From assembly GCF_009834545.1 (NCBI RefSeq), contig NZ_CP019427.1:1-64000 (forward strand): DNA of 64,000 nt, given 5' to 3'. Made by a program: the position numbers and the translations under genes. The first letter of the stretch is position 1. Every line of letters starts with the position of its first letter. The stretch comes from Pseudomonas sp. S04. Its GTDB lineage: Bacteria > Pseudomonadota > Gammaproteobacteria > Pseudomonadales > Pseudomonadaceae. Below, piece after piece: positions 50,879 through 61,045 of this stretch. The notes beneath the pieces were generated by a model. It was not told where the DNA came from. It was given only the letters and a program-made list of their open reading frames with translations, and made no database searches.

Positions 50879-52471
50879 ATGAGTGCAGTGATCGATGACC
50901 ATGGTCATGCCGGCCATGACCACGCCCATGGCCCTGCCAAGGGCCTGATGCGCTGGGTACTGACCACCAACCACAAGGACATCGGCACGCTGTACCTGTG
51001 GTTCAGCTTCATGATGTTCCTGCTCGGTGGCTCGTTTGCCATGGTGATCCGTGCCGAGCTGTTCCAGCCCGGGCTGCAGATCGTCGAGCCGGCGTTCTTC
51101 AATCAGATGACCACCATGCATGGCCTGGTCATGGTCTTCGGCGCGGTGATGCCGGCGTTTGTCGGCCTGGCCAACTGGATGATCCCGCTGATGATCGGCG
51201 CGCCGGACATGGCCCTGCCGCGGATGAACAACTTCAGTTTCTGGCTGCTGCCGGCAGCGTTCCTGATGCTGGTCTCGACCTTGTTCATGCCTGGTGGCGG
51301 ACCGAACTTCGGCTGGACCTTCTACGCGCCCCTGTCCACGACCTACGCCCCGGAAAGCGTGACCTTTTTCATCTTCGCGATTCACCTGATGGGTATCAGT
51401 TCGATCATGGGGGCGATCAACGTGATCGCCACCATCCTCAACCTGCGCGCCCCCGGCATGACCCTGATGAAAATGCCATTGTTCGTCTGGACCTGGCTGA
51501 TCACCGCCTTCCTGCTGATCGCGGTGATGCCGGTGCTGGCCGGTTGCGTGACCATGATGCTGATGGACATCCACTTCGGCACCAGCTTCTTCAGTGCCGC
51601 CGGTGGCGGTGACCCGGTGCTGTTCCAGCATGTGTTCTGGTTCTTTGGTCACCCCGAGGTGTACATCATGATCCTGCCGGCCTTCGGTGCCGTCAGCTCG
51701 ATCATCCCGACCTTTTCGCGCAAACCGTTGTTTGGCTACACCTCGATGGTCTACGCGACAGCGAGCATCGCCTTCCTGTCGTTCATCGTCTGGGCGCACC
51801 ACATGTTCGTGGTGGGCATCCCGCTGGTGGGCGAGCTGTTCTTCATGTACGCCACCCTGCTGATCGCGGTACCCACCGGGGTCAAGGTGTTCAACTGGGC
51901 CAGTACCATGTGGCAGGGCTCGCTGACGTTCGAGACGCCCATGCTGTTTGCCGTGGCGTTCGTGATCCTGTTCTCGATCGGCGGTTTCTCCGGATTGATG
52001 CTGGCCATCGCGCCGGCGGACTTCCAGTACCAGGACACCTACTTCGTGGTGGCGCACTTCCACTACGTGCTGGTGCCGGGGGCAATCTTCGGGATCTTCG
52101 CGTCCGCCTACTACTGGATGCCCAAGTGGACCGGGCACATGTATGACGAGACCCTGGGCAAGCTGCATTTCTGGTTGTCCTTCATCGGCATGAACATGGC
52201 GTTTTTCCCGATGCACTTCGTCGGGCTGGCGGGCATGCCGCGCCGGATCCCCGACTACAACCTGCAGTTTGCCGATTTCAACATGGTGTCTTCGATTGGC
52301 GCCTTCATGTTTGGCGCCACGCAGATCTTCTTCCTGTTCATCGTGATCAAGACCATTCGCGGCGGCGAGCCAGCACCGGCCAAGCCATGGGATGGCGCCG
52401 AAGGCCTGGAGTGGAGCATTCCCTCGCCCGCGCCGTATCACACCTTCACCACCCCGCCGGAAGTGAAATGA
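50879..52471 (+). CDS. coxA: Cytochrome c oxidase subunit I (aa3 type)
   Basis: CoxA houses heme a and the heme a3-CuB centre that reduces oxygen and pumps protons. The 530-residue protein has 12 membrane helices. The heme and CuB histidines are in TMHGLVMVF, the VFWFFGHPEVYIM block (with the Tyr-His pair), and WAHHMFVVG; VVAHFHYVL carries the heme a and a3 ligands. It follows coxB by 82 bases, the longest gap in the operon. Confidence 0.98.
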   Translation: MSAVIDDHGHAGHDHAHGPAKGLMRWVLTTNHKDIGTLYLWFSFMMFLLGGSFAMVIRAELFQPGLQIVEPAFFNQMTTMHGLVMVFGAVMPAFVGLANWMIPLMIGAPDMALPRMNNFSFWLLPAAFLMLVSTLFMPGGGPNFGWTFYAPLSTTYAPESVTFFIFAIHLMGISSIMGAINVIATILNLRAPGMTLMKMPLFVWTWLITAFLLIAVMPVLAGCVTMMLMDIHFGTSFFSAAGGGDPVLFQHVFWFFGHPEVYIMILPAFGAVSSIIPTFSRKPLFGYTSMVYATASIAFLSFIVWAHHMFVVGIPLVGELFFMYATLLIAVPTGVKVFNWASTMWQGSLTFETPMLFAVAFVILFSIGGFSGLMLAIAPADFQYQDTYFVVAHFHYVLVPGAIFGIFASAYYWMPKWTGHMYDETLGKLHFWLSFIGMNMAFFPMHFVGLAGMPRRIPDYNLQFADFNMVSSIGAFMFGATQIFFLFIVIKTIRGGEPAPAKPWDGAEGLEWSIPSPAPYHTFTTPPEVK

Positions 52472-52507
52472 ACGCCCCGGCAGGGTTCTCGGCGGAGGTC
52501 GTGAATC

Positions 52508-53065
52508 ATGGCTGATTCGATCTCCACGAAAAAACTGGTTACCCGCTTATTGCTGGTGGTGGCGGCGATGTTTGTCTTCGGGTTTGCCCTGGTGCCGATC
52601 TATGACGTCATGTGCAAGGCGCTGGGAATCAATGGCAAGACTGGCGGGCAGTATTCCGGCGAGCAGCAGGTGGACGAGTCGCGCCAGGTGCGCGTGCAGT
52701 TCCTGTCCACCAATGCGATCGACATGGTCTGGGAGTTTTATCCCAAGTCCGATGACATCGTGGTCCACCCCGGTGCGGTGAACGAGATGATTTTCATCGC
52801 CCGCAACCCCAGCAGCCACCCGATGAGCGCCCAGGCGGTGCCGAGCATTTCACCTAGCGCGGCGGCGATGTATTTCCACAAGACCGAATGCTTCTGTTTT
52901 ACCCAGCAAGTGCTGCAGCCCGGTCAGCAGATCGAGATGCCGGTACGTTTCATCGTTGATCGCGATATGCCCAAGGATGTGAAGCACTTGACGCTGGCTT
53001 ACACGCTGTTCGATATCACCGCGCGTCATCCACCCGTGGCCGTTGCACAAAAGACCGGTGGCTAG
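52508..53065 (+). CDS. ctaG: Cytochrome c oxidase assembly protein CtaG (Cox11)
   Basis: CtaG delivers copper to the CuB site of subunit I. The 185-residue protein has one N-terminal membrane helix (about 13-32) and a periplasmic immunoglobulin-like domain with copper ligands C128 and C130 in KTECFCFTQQ. The ATG follows GGCGGAGG. Its place between coxA and coxC is standard in Pseudomonas. Confidence 0.96.
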   Translation: MADSISTKKLVTRLLLVVAAMFVFGFALVPIYDVMCKALGINGKTGGQYSGEQQVDESRQVRVQFLSTNAIDMVWEFYPKSDDIVVHPGAVNEMIFIARNPSSHPMSAQAVPSISPSAAAMYFHKTECFCFTQQVLQPGQQIEMPVRFIVDRDMPKDVKHLTLAYTLFDITARHPPVAVAQKTGG

Positions 53066-53098
53066 ACGTTCAAGCGTGCCCGATAAGGAGAACAATAA

Positions 53099-53986
53099 AT
53101 GGCAACTCATGAGCATTATTACGTTCCCGCCCAAAGCAAATGGCCGATCATCGCCACCGTCGGCATGTTCGTCACGGTGTTTGGCCTGGCTACCTGGTTC
53201 AACGATCTGAAGGCGGCGCGCCCGGATTCCCACGGCCCGCTGATCTTTTTCGTCGGGGGGTTACTGCTGGCCTACATGCTGTTTGGCTGGTTTGGCGCGG
53301 TGATCAAGGAAAGTCGTGCGGGGCTGTACAGCGCCCAGCTGGATCGCTCGTTCCGCTGGGGCATGAGCTGGTTCATCTTCTCCGAGGTGATGTTCTTCAT
53401 CGCGTTTTTCGGTGCGCTGTTCTACGTGCGGCATATCTCGGGGCCGGCGCTGGGCGGTGAAGGGGCCAAGGGCATTGCGCACATGCTCTGGCCGAACTTC
53501 CAGTTCGTCTGGCCGTTGCTGGAAAACCCGGACTCCAAGCTGTTCCCGCCACCCAAGGACGTCATCAGTCCCTGGGGCCTGCCGCTGCTCAATACGGTGA
53601 TCCTGGTCAGCTCCAGCGTCACCGTGACCATCGCCCACCATGCTCTGAAAAAAGGCCATCGCGGGGCGCTGAAAATCTGGCTGGCGCTGACCGTACTGCT
53701 GGGCTGCGCCTTTCTCGGCTTCCAGGCCGAGGAATACATCCACGCCTACCACGAACTGGGCCTGACCCTGGGCTCGGGCATCTACGGCGCAACCTTCTTC
53801 ATGCTCACCGGATTCCACGGCGCCCACGTAACCATCGGCACCCTGATTCTGTTCGTGATGCTGATGCGGGTGTTGCGCGGGCACTTCGATGCCGAGCACC
53901 AGTTCGGCTTCGAGGCCGCGAGCTGGTACTGGCACTTTGTGGACGTGGTCTGGATCGGCCTGTTTGTTTTTGTCTACGTACTCTGA
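53099..53986 (+). CDS. coxC: Cytochrome c oxidase subunit III
   Basis: CoxC stabilises the oxidase and aids proton uptake. The 295-residue protein has seven membrane helices; conserved blocks are RWGMSWFIFSEVMFFIAFFG, GFQAEEYIHA, FHGAHVTIGT and the C-terminal SWYWHFVDVVWIGLFVFVY. The start has a strong site (AAGGAGAA). It ends just before the convergent small membrane gene. Confidence 0.98.
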   Translation: MATHEHYYVPAQSKWPIIATVGMFVTVFGLATWFNDLKAARPDSHGPLIFFVGGLLLAYMLFGWFGAVIKESRAGLYSAQLDRSFRWGMSWFIFSEVMFFIAFFGALFYVRHISGPALGGEGAKGIAHMLWPNFQFVWPLLENPDSKLFPPPKDVISPWGLPLLNTVILVSSSVTVTIAHHALKKGHRGALKIWLALTVLLGCAFLGFQAEEYIHAYHELGLTLGSGIYGATFFMLTGFHGAHVTIGTLILFVMLMRVLRGHFDAEHQFGFEAASWYWHFVDVVWIGLFVFVYVL

Positions 53987-53992
53987 AGCGCG

Positions 53993-54196
53993 CTACCAGG
54001 GGGCATGAGACACCAGTTGGCCACTGAAGAAGCCCCAAGCGATCAGGCCAACGGTAAGTGCGGCAAGGCCGACACGAATGCTCAAGGCGATGACCAGGCG
54101 ATGTGAGCTGCTGTCGTCCTTGACCAGAAAAAACAGGCCGCTGAACAGGCTGACGACCGTGGCAATCAGCATCAGGACGATGGCTGCTTTGAGCAT
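53993..54196 (-). CDS. Small two-helix membrane protein (DUF2909)
   Basis: A 67-residue inner-membrane protein with two hydrophobic helices (about 3-25 and 37-60) linked by a short polar loop that holds KDDSSSHR. Proteins of this family (DUF2909, 'twin transmembrane') sit on the opposite strand within the cox cluster in many Pseudomonas, as here between coxC and surf1. A role in oxidase assembly is often assumed but not shown. Confidence 0.85.
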   Translation of the reverse strand: MLKAAIVLMLIATVVSLFSGLFFLVKDDSSSHRLVIALSIRVGLAALTVGLIAWGFFSGQLVSHAPW

Positions 54197-54266
54197 GGTG
54201 GGACTCCGGGGGAAATGCGATGCACTTGAGTATAGCTAGCTCGCCCGCTGACTTTCTGGCGCTGCC

Positions 54267-55007
54267 ATGAAGCGTTTCCGGCCGGGCCTCGTGCCGACGC
54301 TGGTGGTGGCACTGTTGCTGCCGCTACTGGTGTCGCTGGGGTTCTGGCAACTGAGTCGGGGCGCGGAAAAAAGCGCGCTGCTGCACAGCTACGCTGAGCG
54401 TCGGGTCGCCGAGCCGATGGCCAGCGCCGAGCTGCAGCACACCGAGGATCCAGCCTTTCGCCGAGTGCGTCTGCATGGCCAGTTCGATGCCGGGCACAGT
54501 CTGCTGCTCGATAACCGGCAGCGCGATGGCAAGGTTGGTGTCGAGTTGCTGCAACCGTTCCAGGATCAGGCGACGGGACTCTGGCTGCTGGTCAATCGTG
54601 GCTGGCTGCCATGGCCGGACCGGCGCACACCACCGCAATTCACCACGCCGCAGGCGGTGCTGAGCCTCGACGCCTGGGTGTATGTCGCTCCGGGCGCGAC
54701 CTTCCAGCTGCACGCCGACCCGAAGTCCGCGACCTGGCCACAACTGGTCACCGCAGTCGAGCCGGGCAAACTTTGGGCGACGCTGGGTCGTGAAGGTTTC
54801 GCCTACGAATTACGCACCGAAAGCGGCCCGGCGGCCTACCAGGCTGATTGGCCGGTGGTGGCCATGGGGCCGGAAAAACACCTGGCTTATGCCGTGCAGT
54901 GGTTCGCCATGGCGATCGCCCTGCTGGGCCTTTATCTCTATCTCGGTTGGCACAACGCAAAGGAGAAACACCATGGGAGCGGCCATGAATCCACCCAGCA
55001 TGTCTGA
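54267..55007 (+). CDS. SURF1-family cytochrome oxidase biogenesis protein
   Basis: SURF1 proteins bind heme a and help its insertion into subunit I. The 246-residue protein has the two terminal membrane helices (about 10-28 and 206-230) with a periplasmic domain between. Typical blocks are LLLDNRQRDGKVGVELLQPF, LVNRGWLPWPD, and HLAYAVQWFAMAIALLGLYLY. The Shine-Dalgarno before the ATG is weak. Its end overlaps the next gene by 35 bases. Confidence 0.95.
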   Translation: MKRFRPGLVPTLVVALLLPLLVSLGFWQLSRGAEKSALLHSYAERRVAEPMASAELQHTEDPAFRRVRLHGQFDAGHSLLLDNRQRDGKVGVELLQPFQDQATGLWLLVNRGWLPWPDRRTPPQFTTPQAVLSLDAWVYVAPGATFQLHADPKSATWPQLVTAVEPGKLWATLGREGFAYELRTESGPAAYQADWPVVAMGPEKHLAYAVQWFAMAIALLGLYLYLGWHNAKEKHHGSGHESTQHV

Positions 55008-55566
55008 GGCGAAATCCTCATCGAGCCGGCGCAAGGGGCGCGTGCAGTTGCTGCTTATCCTGTTGGGGGTGATCGGTCCGATGGTCCTCGCCACCGGCAT
55101 GTACAAATTGCAGTTCTGGGTGCCGGAGGGTCGCAGTTACCACGGTGAACTGATCGGCAACGGACAGACCCGCGCCGATCTCGGCGTGCAGGCCCAGGAC
55201 GACCGCTGGCAGGTGCTGGTGACGGCGCCCAAGGCGTGTTCGGTGGACTGCCAGCAACTGGTGTATCTGGCGCGCCAGATCCAGATCGGCCTCGGCCGCG
55301 ATGCTTCCCGCGCCAGCCATGCATTGGCTGCCGCACAACCTTTGAGCGGCGACTACGAAGCCAAGCTGACCCGCGAATACCCGCAGCTACAGCGCTATCC
55401 CATGGACCTGACCACGTTCAGTAAAACCACCGGGGATCAGGCTGCACCGCAGCTGTGGATCATCGATCCCCACGGCAACCTGGTGCTGCGTTATGGCCCC
55501 ACTGTCAAAGGCAAGGACCTGCTCAACGACCTGCGCCATCTGCTGAAACTGTCGAACATCGGATAA
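54973..55566 (+). CDS. Membrane-anchored Sco-like protein of the cox operon
   Basis: A 197-residue protein with a short cytoplasmic N terminus, one membrane helix (about 24-44) and a periplasmic domain. The domain has a CxxxC pair, C89-x3-C93 in KACSVDC, and a distal histidine H167 in IIDPHGNLVLRY, in the same order as the copper ligands of Sco/SenC. It is unlike standard Sco in the rest, and usually annotated as hypothetical (PA0111-like). The ATG of MGAAMNPPS is chosen; AAGGAG lies 7 bases upstream, inside surf1. A copper or thiol role in oxidase assembly is inference. Confidence 0.82.
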   Translation: MGAAMNPPSMSEAKSSSSRRKGRVQLLLILLGVIGPMVLATGMYKLQFWVPEGRSYHGELIGNGQTRADLGVQAQDDRWQVLVTAPKACSVDCQQLVYLARQIQIGLGRDASRASHALAAAQPLSGDYEAKLTREYPQLQRYPMDLTTFSKTTGDQAAPQLWIIDPHGNLVLRYGPTVKGKDLLNDLRHLLKLSNIG

Positions 55567-55576
55567 GGGCATCGTC

Positions 55577-56656
55577 ATGGCCAAACCTGGATTTCGCCTC
55601 GCGCTGTTTGCCACCTTGCTGGCACTGATTGTCGTGTTGCTGGGTGCCTACACCCGGCTGACCCACGCTGGCCTGGGCTGCCCGGACTGGCCGGGGTGCT
55701 ACGGCTTTATCAGCGTGCCGAAAAGCGAAGCCCAACTGGCCCATGCCGAGCTGCATTTTCCCGACACCCCGGTGGAAGCCCACAAGGGCTGGAACGAGAT
55801 GATCCACCGCTACTTCGCCGGCACCCTGGGCCTGCTGATCGCGCTGTTGGCGGTGCGCGCCTGGACCCATCGCCGGCATCCCGACCAACCCTTGAAGCTG
55901 CCGTTGTTCCTGCTGGTAGTGGTGTTTGCCCAGGCCGCCTTCGGCATGTGGACGGTGACGCTCAAGCTCTGGCCACAGGTGGTGACCGGGCATCTGCTCG
56001 GCGGGTTTGCCACCTTAAGCCTGCTGTTTCTGTTGACCTTGCGCTTGTCCGGGGTGCTGCCGGCATTGATTGTGCCGCGCCGCTTGCAGTACTGGGCAAC
56101 GGCCGGCTTGCTGCTGGTGATCGGACAGATCGCCCTGGGAGGCTGGGTCAGCTCCAATTACGCGGCGGTGGCGTGCATTGACTTCCCGACCTGCCATGGC
56201 CAGTGGTTGCCGCCGGCGGATTTTGCCAACGGTTTTCACCTGACCCAACACATTGGCCCCAATTACCTGGGTGGGCAGTTGGACAGCGATGCGCGCACGG
56301 CCATCCACCTGACCCACCGTATCGGTGCCTTGCTGGTGACCTTGGTGTTGCTCGGCCTGGCCTTGCAACTGAAGGGGGTCGGCATGACCCGCCTCGCCGG
56401 CCTGGTGCTGGTGGCCCTGGCAGCGCAAATCAGCCTGGGTATCAGCAACGTGCTGTTCCATTTGCCCCTGCCGGTCGCCGTGGCCCACAACGCGGGTGGC
56501 GCGGCATTGTTGCTATGTCTGGTGCTGGTCAACTATCACGCCCGCACCAGCCTGGTCCGGGTCAAGCAGCCGGCGCTGCGACGCTGGCGCTTCAGCCCCC
56601 GTAAACATGCGGCCGGGCTCATAACAATAAAAGGAGAAATGCCATGGCGACTCTGA
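55577..56656 (+). CDS. ctaA: Heme A synthase
   Basis: CtaA (Cox15) oxidises the C8 methyl of heme O to give heme A. The 359-residue protein has eight membrane helices in two homologous four-helix halves, with heme-binding histidines in [11 protein letters not shown] and [11 protein letters not shown], and a cysteine-rich loop CPDWPGCYG matched by CIDFPTCHG. It overlaps the ctaB start by 13 bases. Confidence 0.97.
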   Translation: MAKPGFRLALFATLLALIVVLLGAYTRLTHAGLGCPDWPGCYGFISVPKSEAQLAHAELHFPDTPVEAHKGWNEMIHRYFAGTLGLLIALLAVRAWTHRRHPDQPLKLPLFLLVVVFAQAAFGMWTVTLKLWPQVVTGHLLGGFATLSLLFLLTLRLSGVLPALIVPRRLQYWATAGLLLVIGQIALGGWVSSNYAAVACIDFPTCHGQWLPPADFANGFHLTQHIGPNYLGGQLDSDARTAIHLTHRIGALLVTLVLLGLALQLKGVGMTRLAGLVLVALAAQISLGISNVLFHLPLPVAVAHNAGGAALLLCLVLVNYHARTSLVRVKQPALRRWRFSPRKHAAGLITIKGEMPWRL

Positions 56657-57543
56657 TCGGCGAACGGCCCAGCCAGGCGATTTGGCGCGATTACCTGGAG
56701 CTGACCAAGCCCAAGGTGGTGGTGTTGATGCTGATCACCTCGCTGGTCGGCATGTTCCTCGCCACCCGCGCGGGCGTACCCTGGACCGTGCTGGTGTTCG
56801 GCAACCTGGGCATTGCCCTGTGTGCCGGAGGGGCGGCGGCGGTCAATCATGTGGTGGATCGGCGGATCGACGCGGTCATGGCCCGCACCCATAAGCGGCC
56901 GCTGGCGGAAGGCCGGGTGTCACCCGCAGCAGCGCTGACCTTCGCCCTGGTGCTGGCGCTGAGTGGCCAGGCGTTGTTGCTGGCGTTCACCAATCCGTTG
57001 ACGGCCTGGCTGACCCTCGCATCCTTGCTGGGTTATGCGGTGATCTACACCGGCTTCCTCAAGCGTGCGACGCCGCAGAACATTGTCATCGGCGGCCTGG
57101 CCGGTGCCGCCCCACCCTTGCTCGGCTGGGTCGCCACCACCGGGCACGTCAGCGCAGAGCCCCTGCTGCTGGTGCTGATCATCTTCGCCTGGACCCCGCC
57201 GCACTTCTGGGCGCTGGCGATCCACCGCAAGGAGGAATACGCCAAGGCCGATATCCCGATGTTGCCGGTAACCCACGGCGAGCACTACACCAAGGTCCAC
57301 ATCCTGCTCTACACCTGCGTGCTGTTGGCGGTGAGCCTGATGCCGTACGTGATCCACATGAGCGGCCTGCTGTACCTGGCCTGTGCGCTGGGGCTGGGCG
57401 CGAGGTTTCTGCAATGGGCCGTGGTGCTGTACCGTGGCACTCGGCCGCACGCGGCGATCAACACCTTCAAGTACTCTATTTACTACTTGTTCCTGCTGTT
57501 TATCGCCCTGCTCGTAGACCATTACCTAATGTTGAACCTATGA
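56644..57543 (+). CDS. ctaB: Protoheme IX farnesyltransferase
   Basis: CtaB (CyoE) adds a farnesyl group to heme B to form heme O. The 299-residue protein has about nine membrane helices of the UbiA fold and two aspartate-rich motifs: [20 protein letters not shown] and the second in [19 protein letters not shown]. The ATG follows AGGAG. It precedes sco with an ATGA overlap. Confidence 0.97.
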   Translation: MATLIGERPSQAIWRDYLELTKPKVVVLMLITSLVGMFLATRAGVPWTVLVFGNLGIALCAGGAAAVNHVVDRRIDAVMARTHKRPLAEGRVSPAAALTFALVLALSGQALLLAFTNPLTAWLTLASLLGYAVIYTGFLKRATPQNIVIGGLAGAAPPLLGWVATTGHVSAEPLLLVLIIFAWTPPHFWALAIHRKEEYAKADIPMLPVTHGEHYTKVHILLYTCVLLAVSLMPYVIHMSGLLYLACALGLGARFLQWAVVLYRGTRPHAAINTFKYSIYYLFLLFIALLVDHYLMLNL

Positions 57544-58175
57544 CTCGAACCCAGAAAACTGTCTTCATCCTTGTTGCCCTGATCGCGCTGGTCCTGGGGC
57601 TGACCATCAACAAGGTACTGTCTGGCAAAGGCCAGGGTGACCCGACTGCGCTGATCGACGCCGGGATCATCCTGCTGCCGCAAAGCCGCACCTTGCCGGC
57701 CCTGCAGATGACCAACCAGGATGGCCAGCCGGTGATGGTCAACGAGTTGAAAGGCAAGTGGAGCCTGCTGTTCTTCGGCTATACCTTCTGCCCGGACATC
57801 TGCCCGACCACCCTGGCCCAGTTGCGCCAGATCAAGAGCGAGCTGCCGGCCGATGCGGTCGACAAGTTGCAGATCATCCTGGTCAGCGTCGACCCTCATC
57901 GCGATACTCCCCAGCAGCTCAAGCAGTACCTGGGCTACTTCGATCCGCAATTCATCGGCCTGACCCCGACTTCGGTCGAGGAGCTGCAAAAAGTCGCCAA
58001 CGCGGTAAGCATCCCGTTCATCCCGGCGGACACCAGCAAGCCCAACTACACCGTCGACCACAGCGGCAACCTTGCCGTCATCGGCCCGGACGGCACCCAG
58101 CGTGGCTTCATCCGCGCGCCGCTGAACAACGCGAAGCTGGTGGCGCAGTTGCCGGTGATGCTCAGCCGGCAATGA
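57540..58175 (+). CDS. SCO1/SenC copper chaperone
   Basis: Sco proteins insert copper into the CuA site of CoxB. The 211-residue protein has an N-terminal membrane anchor (about 7-24) and a thioredoxin-like domain with the copper site C84-x3-C88 in FCPDICPTT and a histidine in [11 protein letters not shown]. Its ATG overlaps the ctaB stop (ATGA), which makes it the last gene of the cox operon. The terminator at 58212-58240 follows. Confidence 0.96.
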   Translation: MTRTQKTVFILVALIALVLGLTINKVLSGKGQGDPTALIDAGIILLPQSRTLPALQMTNQDGQPVMVNELKGKWSLLFFGYTFCPDICPTTLAQLRQIKSELPADAVDKLQIILVSVDPHRDTPQQLKQYLGYFDPQFIGLTPTSVEELQKVANAVSIPFIPADTSKPNYTVDHSGNLAVIGPDGTQRGFIRAPLNNAKLVAQLPVMLSRQ

Positions 58176-58211
58176 CACCCGCCCCCACAAGGGCTGGTGT
58201 TTTGGGCACAA

Positions 58212-58240
58212 AAAAGGGGCGCAATCAATGCGCCCCTTTT
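58212..58240. terminator. Bidirectional intrinsic terminator between sco and metQ
   Basis: AAAAGGGGCGCA pairs with TGCGCCCCTTTT around ATCAA. A and T runs on the two sides let it stop both the cox and the metNIQ transcripts. Confidence 0.93.
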
Positions 58241-58263
58241 GTTTTGTCGCGTGTTTCGTCAGA

Positions 58264-59037
58264 TCAGAACGCCGGCAGTACCGCGCCTTTGTACTTCTCC
58301 AGGATGAAGGCTTTCACTTCTGGAGTGTGCAGGGCCGCTACCAGCTTTTTCATGGCATCGCTGTTCTTGTCGTCTTCACGCGCTACCAGGATGTTCACGT
58401 AAGGCGAGTCCTTGCCTTCGATGGTCAGCGCGTCCTTGGACGGGTCCAGCTTGGCTTCCAGGGCGTAGTTGGTGTTGATCAGCGCCAGGTCGACCTGGGT
58501 AAGCACGCGCGGGATGGTCGCCGCTTCCAGCTCACGGAATTTCAGGCCCTTGCTGTTCTCGGCGATATCCTTGACGGTCGACAGGATGTTGGTCGAATCC
58601 TTGAGCTTGATCAGGCCGGCCTTGTCCAGCAGCAGCAGCGCGCGGCCGCCGTTGGTGGCGTCGTTCGGGATCACCACGGTGGCGCCGCCAGGCAGGTCGG
58701 CCAGGGCCTTGAACTTGCTGGAGTAAGCGCCCAGCGGCTCGATGTGCACGCCCGCCACGCTCACCAGGTGAGTACCCTTGGCCTTGTTGAACTCATTGAG
58801 GTACGGCTGGTGCTGGAAGAAGTTGGCGTCCAGGCGTTTTTCCGCAACCTGTACGTTGGGTTGCACGTAGTCGGTGAAGACCTTGACCTTCAAGTCCACG
58901 CCTTCCTTGGCCAGGGCCGGCTTCACGAACTCAAGGATTTCCGCATGCGGCACCGGGCTGGCGGCCACGGTCAGGGTTTCGGCGGCTTGGGCAGAGAACG
59001 CGGCAACGGCGGCGAACGCGACGAGTAGTTTTTTCAT
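58264..59037 (-). CDS. metQ: Methionine ABC transporter substrate-binding protein
   Basis: MetQ captures methionine outside the inner membrane. The 257-residue protein has a signal peptide (about 1-18, ending AQAA). The family blocks AASPVPHAEILEF, QPNVQVAEKRLDANFFQHQPYL and ALINTNYALEA are present. There is no lipobox cysteine, so it is a soluble periplasmic form. The ATG of MKKLLVAFAAVAAF is chosen. It is the last gene of metN-metI-metQ. Confidence 0.95.
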   Translation of the reverse strand: MKKLLVAFAAVAAFSAQAAETLTVAASPVPHAEILEFVKPALAKEGVDLKVKVFTDYVQPNVQVAEKRLDANFFQHQPYLNEFNKAKGTHLVSVAGVHIEPLGAYSSKFKALADLPGGATVVIPNDATNGGRALLLLDKAGLIKLKDSTNILSTVKDIAENSKGLKFRELEAATIPRVLTQVDLALINTNYALEAKLDPSKDALTIEGKDSPYVNILVAREDDKNSDAMKKLVAALHTPEVKAFILEKYKGAVLPAF

Positions 59038-59099
59038 CCGGCAAACTCCTTGTGAAGCGCCCTTTCGGGCGCCTGCCAGCATGATGCCGGCGATTGCAT

Positions 59100-59774
59100 T
59101 TATTTTCGGGAAAAGTGCACCACCAGCTTATCGCCGACGGTTTGCAGTACCTGGACCAGCACCAGCAGCAACACCACGGTCACTACCATCACGTCCGTCT
59201 GGAAGCGCTGGTAACCGAAGCGGATCGCCAGGTCACCCAGGCCACCGGCGCCGACCACACCGGCCATCGCCGTGTAGGACACCAGTGTGATGGCGGTCAC
59301 CGTGATTGCAGCAAAGATGCCTGGGCGCGCTTCCGGCAGCAAGGCATTGGTGATGATCTGGCGGGTGCTGGCGCCCATCGCCTGGGTGGCTTCGATGATG
59401 CCGCGATCAACTTCACGCAGGGCGGTTTCCACCAGGCGCGCAAAGAATGGCGTAGCCCCTACCACCAGCGGCGGGATCGCACCGCCGACACCCAGCGAAG
59501 TGCCGGTAATCAATACGGTGAACGGGATCATCACAATCAGCAGAATGATGAACGGCAGCGAGCGCAGGATGTTGACGATCAGCGACAGCAGCGCGTAGAC
59601 GCCCTTGGCCTCGAGCAACTGGCGCGGGCTGCACAGGAACAACAGCACGCCCAGGGGCAGGCCCAGCAAGACGGTGAACAGCAGCGAGCCACCAAGCATC
59701 AGCAGGGTGTCGCCGGTGGCCAGCCAGATTTCATACCAGTCGATATTGGCGAAGAAACTTGTCAGCAGTTCCAT
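59100..59774 (-). CDS. metI: Methionine ABC transporter permease
   Basis: MetI forms the inner-membrane pore of the methionine importer. The 224-residue protein has five membrane helices and the ABC permease EAA loop in EATQAMGASTRQIITNALLPEARPG. The stop of metN overlaps its start by 1 base. Confidence 0.96.
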   Translation of the reverse strand: MELLTSFFANIDWYEIWLATGDTLLMLGGSLLFTVLLGLPLGVLLFLCSPRQLLEAKGVYALLSLIVNILRSLPFIILLIVMIPFTVLITGTSLGVGGAIPPLVVGATPFFARLVETALREVDRGIIEATQAMGASTRQIITNALLPEARPGIFAAITVTAITLVSYTAMAGVVGAGGLGDLAIRFGYQRFQTDVMVVTVVLLLVLVQVLQTVGDKLVVHFSRK

Positions 59775-60781
59775 TAGCGCAGCACCTCCATGTGGACATC
59801 GGCTGCGGTGAAGTGGGCAAAGGCCGCTTCCATGTCACCGCCAGTGATGGCCAGGGTCAGTTGCCCGTAAGGGACGTCTTTGATGCGGTCGATGCGGCCG
59901 GCGAGAATGCTGTAGTCCACCCCCGTTTCGCGGGCCACAGTGCCCAGCAGCGGCGCGTAGGTGGCATCGCCCTGGAAGGTCAGGCGCACGATACGGCCCG
60001 GTACGTGGGCGAAGTCATCGCGTTGTTCGCTTTCATCGACTTGCTCGTCTTCCTGGACGAAGCGCTTGGTGGTCGGGTGCTTGGGGTGCAGGAATACCTG
60101 GGCCACCGGACCTTGCTCGACGATCACGCCTGCGTCCATCACGGCCACCTGGTCGCAGACTCGGCGAATCACGTCCATTTCATGGGTGATCAGCACGATG
60201 GTCAGTTTCAGCTCGCGGTTGATCTCGGCCAGCAGTTGCAGGACCGACGCCGTGGTTTGCGGGTCCAGGGCACTGGTGGCTTCGTCGCACAGCAGGATCT
60301 TCGGTTTGGTTGCCAGGGCACGGGCGATGCCTACGCGCTGCTTCTGGCCACCCGACAGCTGCGCCGGGTATTTCTTGGCATGGTCGGACAGGCCCACCCG
60401 GGCCAGCAACTCGGCCACGCGCCGGTCGATGTCGGCGCGCGACAGTTCACCGGCGAGCGTCAGCGGCAGCGCCACGTTGTCGGCCACGGTCTTGGAGGCC
60501 AGCAGGTTGAAGTGCTGGAAGATCATCCCGACTTGCTGGCGGAAACGGCGCAGCGCATTGGCGTCCAGCGCAGTGACTTCCTCGCCATCGACGATGATCT
60601 TGCCGCCGCTGGAGTCTTCCAGGCGGTTGATCAGGCGCAGCAGGGTACTTTTTCCTGCGCCGGAATGGCCGATCAGGCCAAACACCTGGCCGTTCTCAAT
60701 CGTCAGACTGGTCGGGTGCAGGGCAGGAATATCCCTACCGGCAACGCGGTAGGTTTTATGGACGTTTTGAAACTCGATCAC
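59774..60781 (-). CDS. metN: Methionine ABC transporter ATP-binding protein
   Basis: MetN powers methionine import. The 335-residue protein has Walker [10 protein letters not shown] near residue 38, the signature [16 protein letters not shown], Walker [13 protein letters not shown] and a C-terminal NIL domain (about 260-335) that senses methionine and shuts off transport. Upstream are 264 bases before katE, on the opposite strand. Confidence 0.97.
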   Translation of the reverse strand: MIEFQNVHKTYRVAGRDIPALHPTSLTIENGQVFGLIGHSGAGKSTLLRLINRLEDSSGGKIIVDGEEVTALDANALRRFRQQVGMIFQHFNLLASKTVADNVALPLTLAGELSRADIDRRVAELLARVGLSDHAKKYPAQLSGGQKQRVGIARALATKPKILLCDEATSALDPQTTASVLQLLAEINRELKLTIVLITHEMDVIRRVCDQVAVMDAGVIVEQGPVAQVFLHPKHPTTKRFVQEDEQVDESEQRDDFAHVPGRIVRLTFQGDATYAPLLGTVARETGVDYSILAGRIDRIKDVPYGQLTLAITGGDMEAAFAHFTAADVHMEVLR

Positions 60782-61045
60782 GTAGCGAACCTTGTGGGGC
60801 GCGTTAGAAAAGGATCAGCGGTTAGCCGGGCGCGCATTTTAGCCTGTCCGTATAGAGGTTCTTAGCATTTATTTCGTATTCATCCTTTCATTTGGCAATA
60901 ACGCGATCAAAGGTCATAAAAAAGGAACGGCCCCACTCCACGTCAGTCACTACTTCAGCACTGAAAAACACCCGGGACCGTGCCTGGGGACTTAGCTCAT
61001 GGATCTCGCCGTACGCGCGAATCCCCATCGAGGAGTTCAGCACTG

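Noticed and set aside
50774..52441. Minus-strand open frame across coxA (555 codons)
   Set aside because: His/Gln/Arg-rich shadow frame of coxA; no motif.
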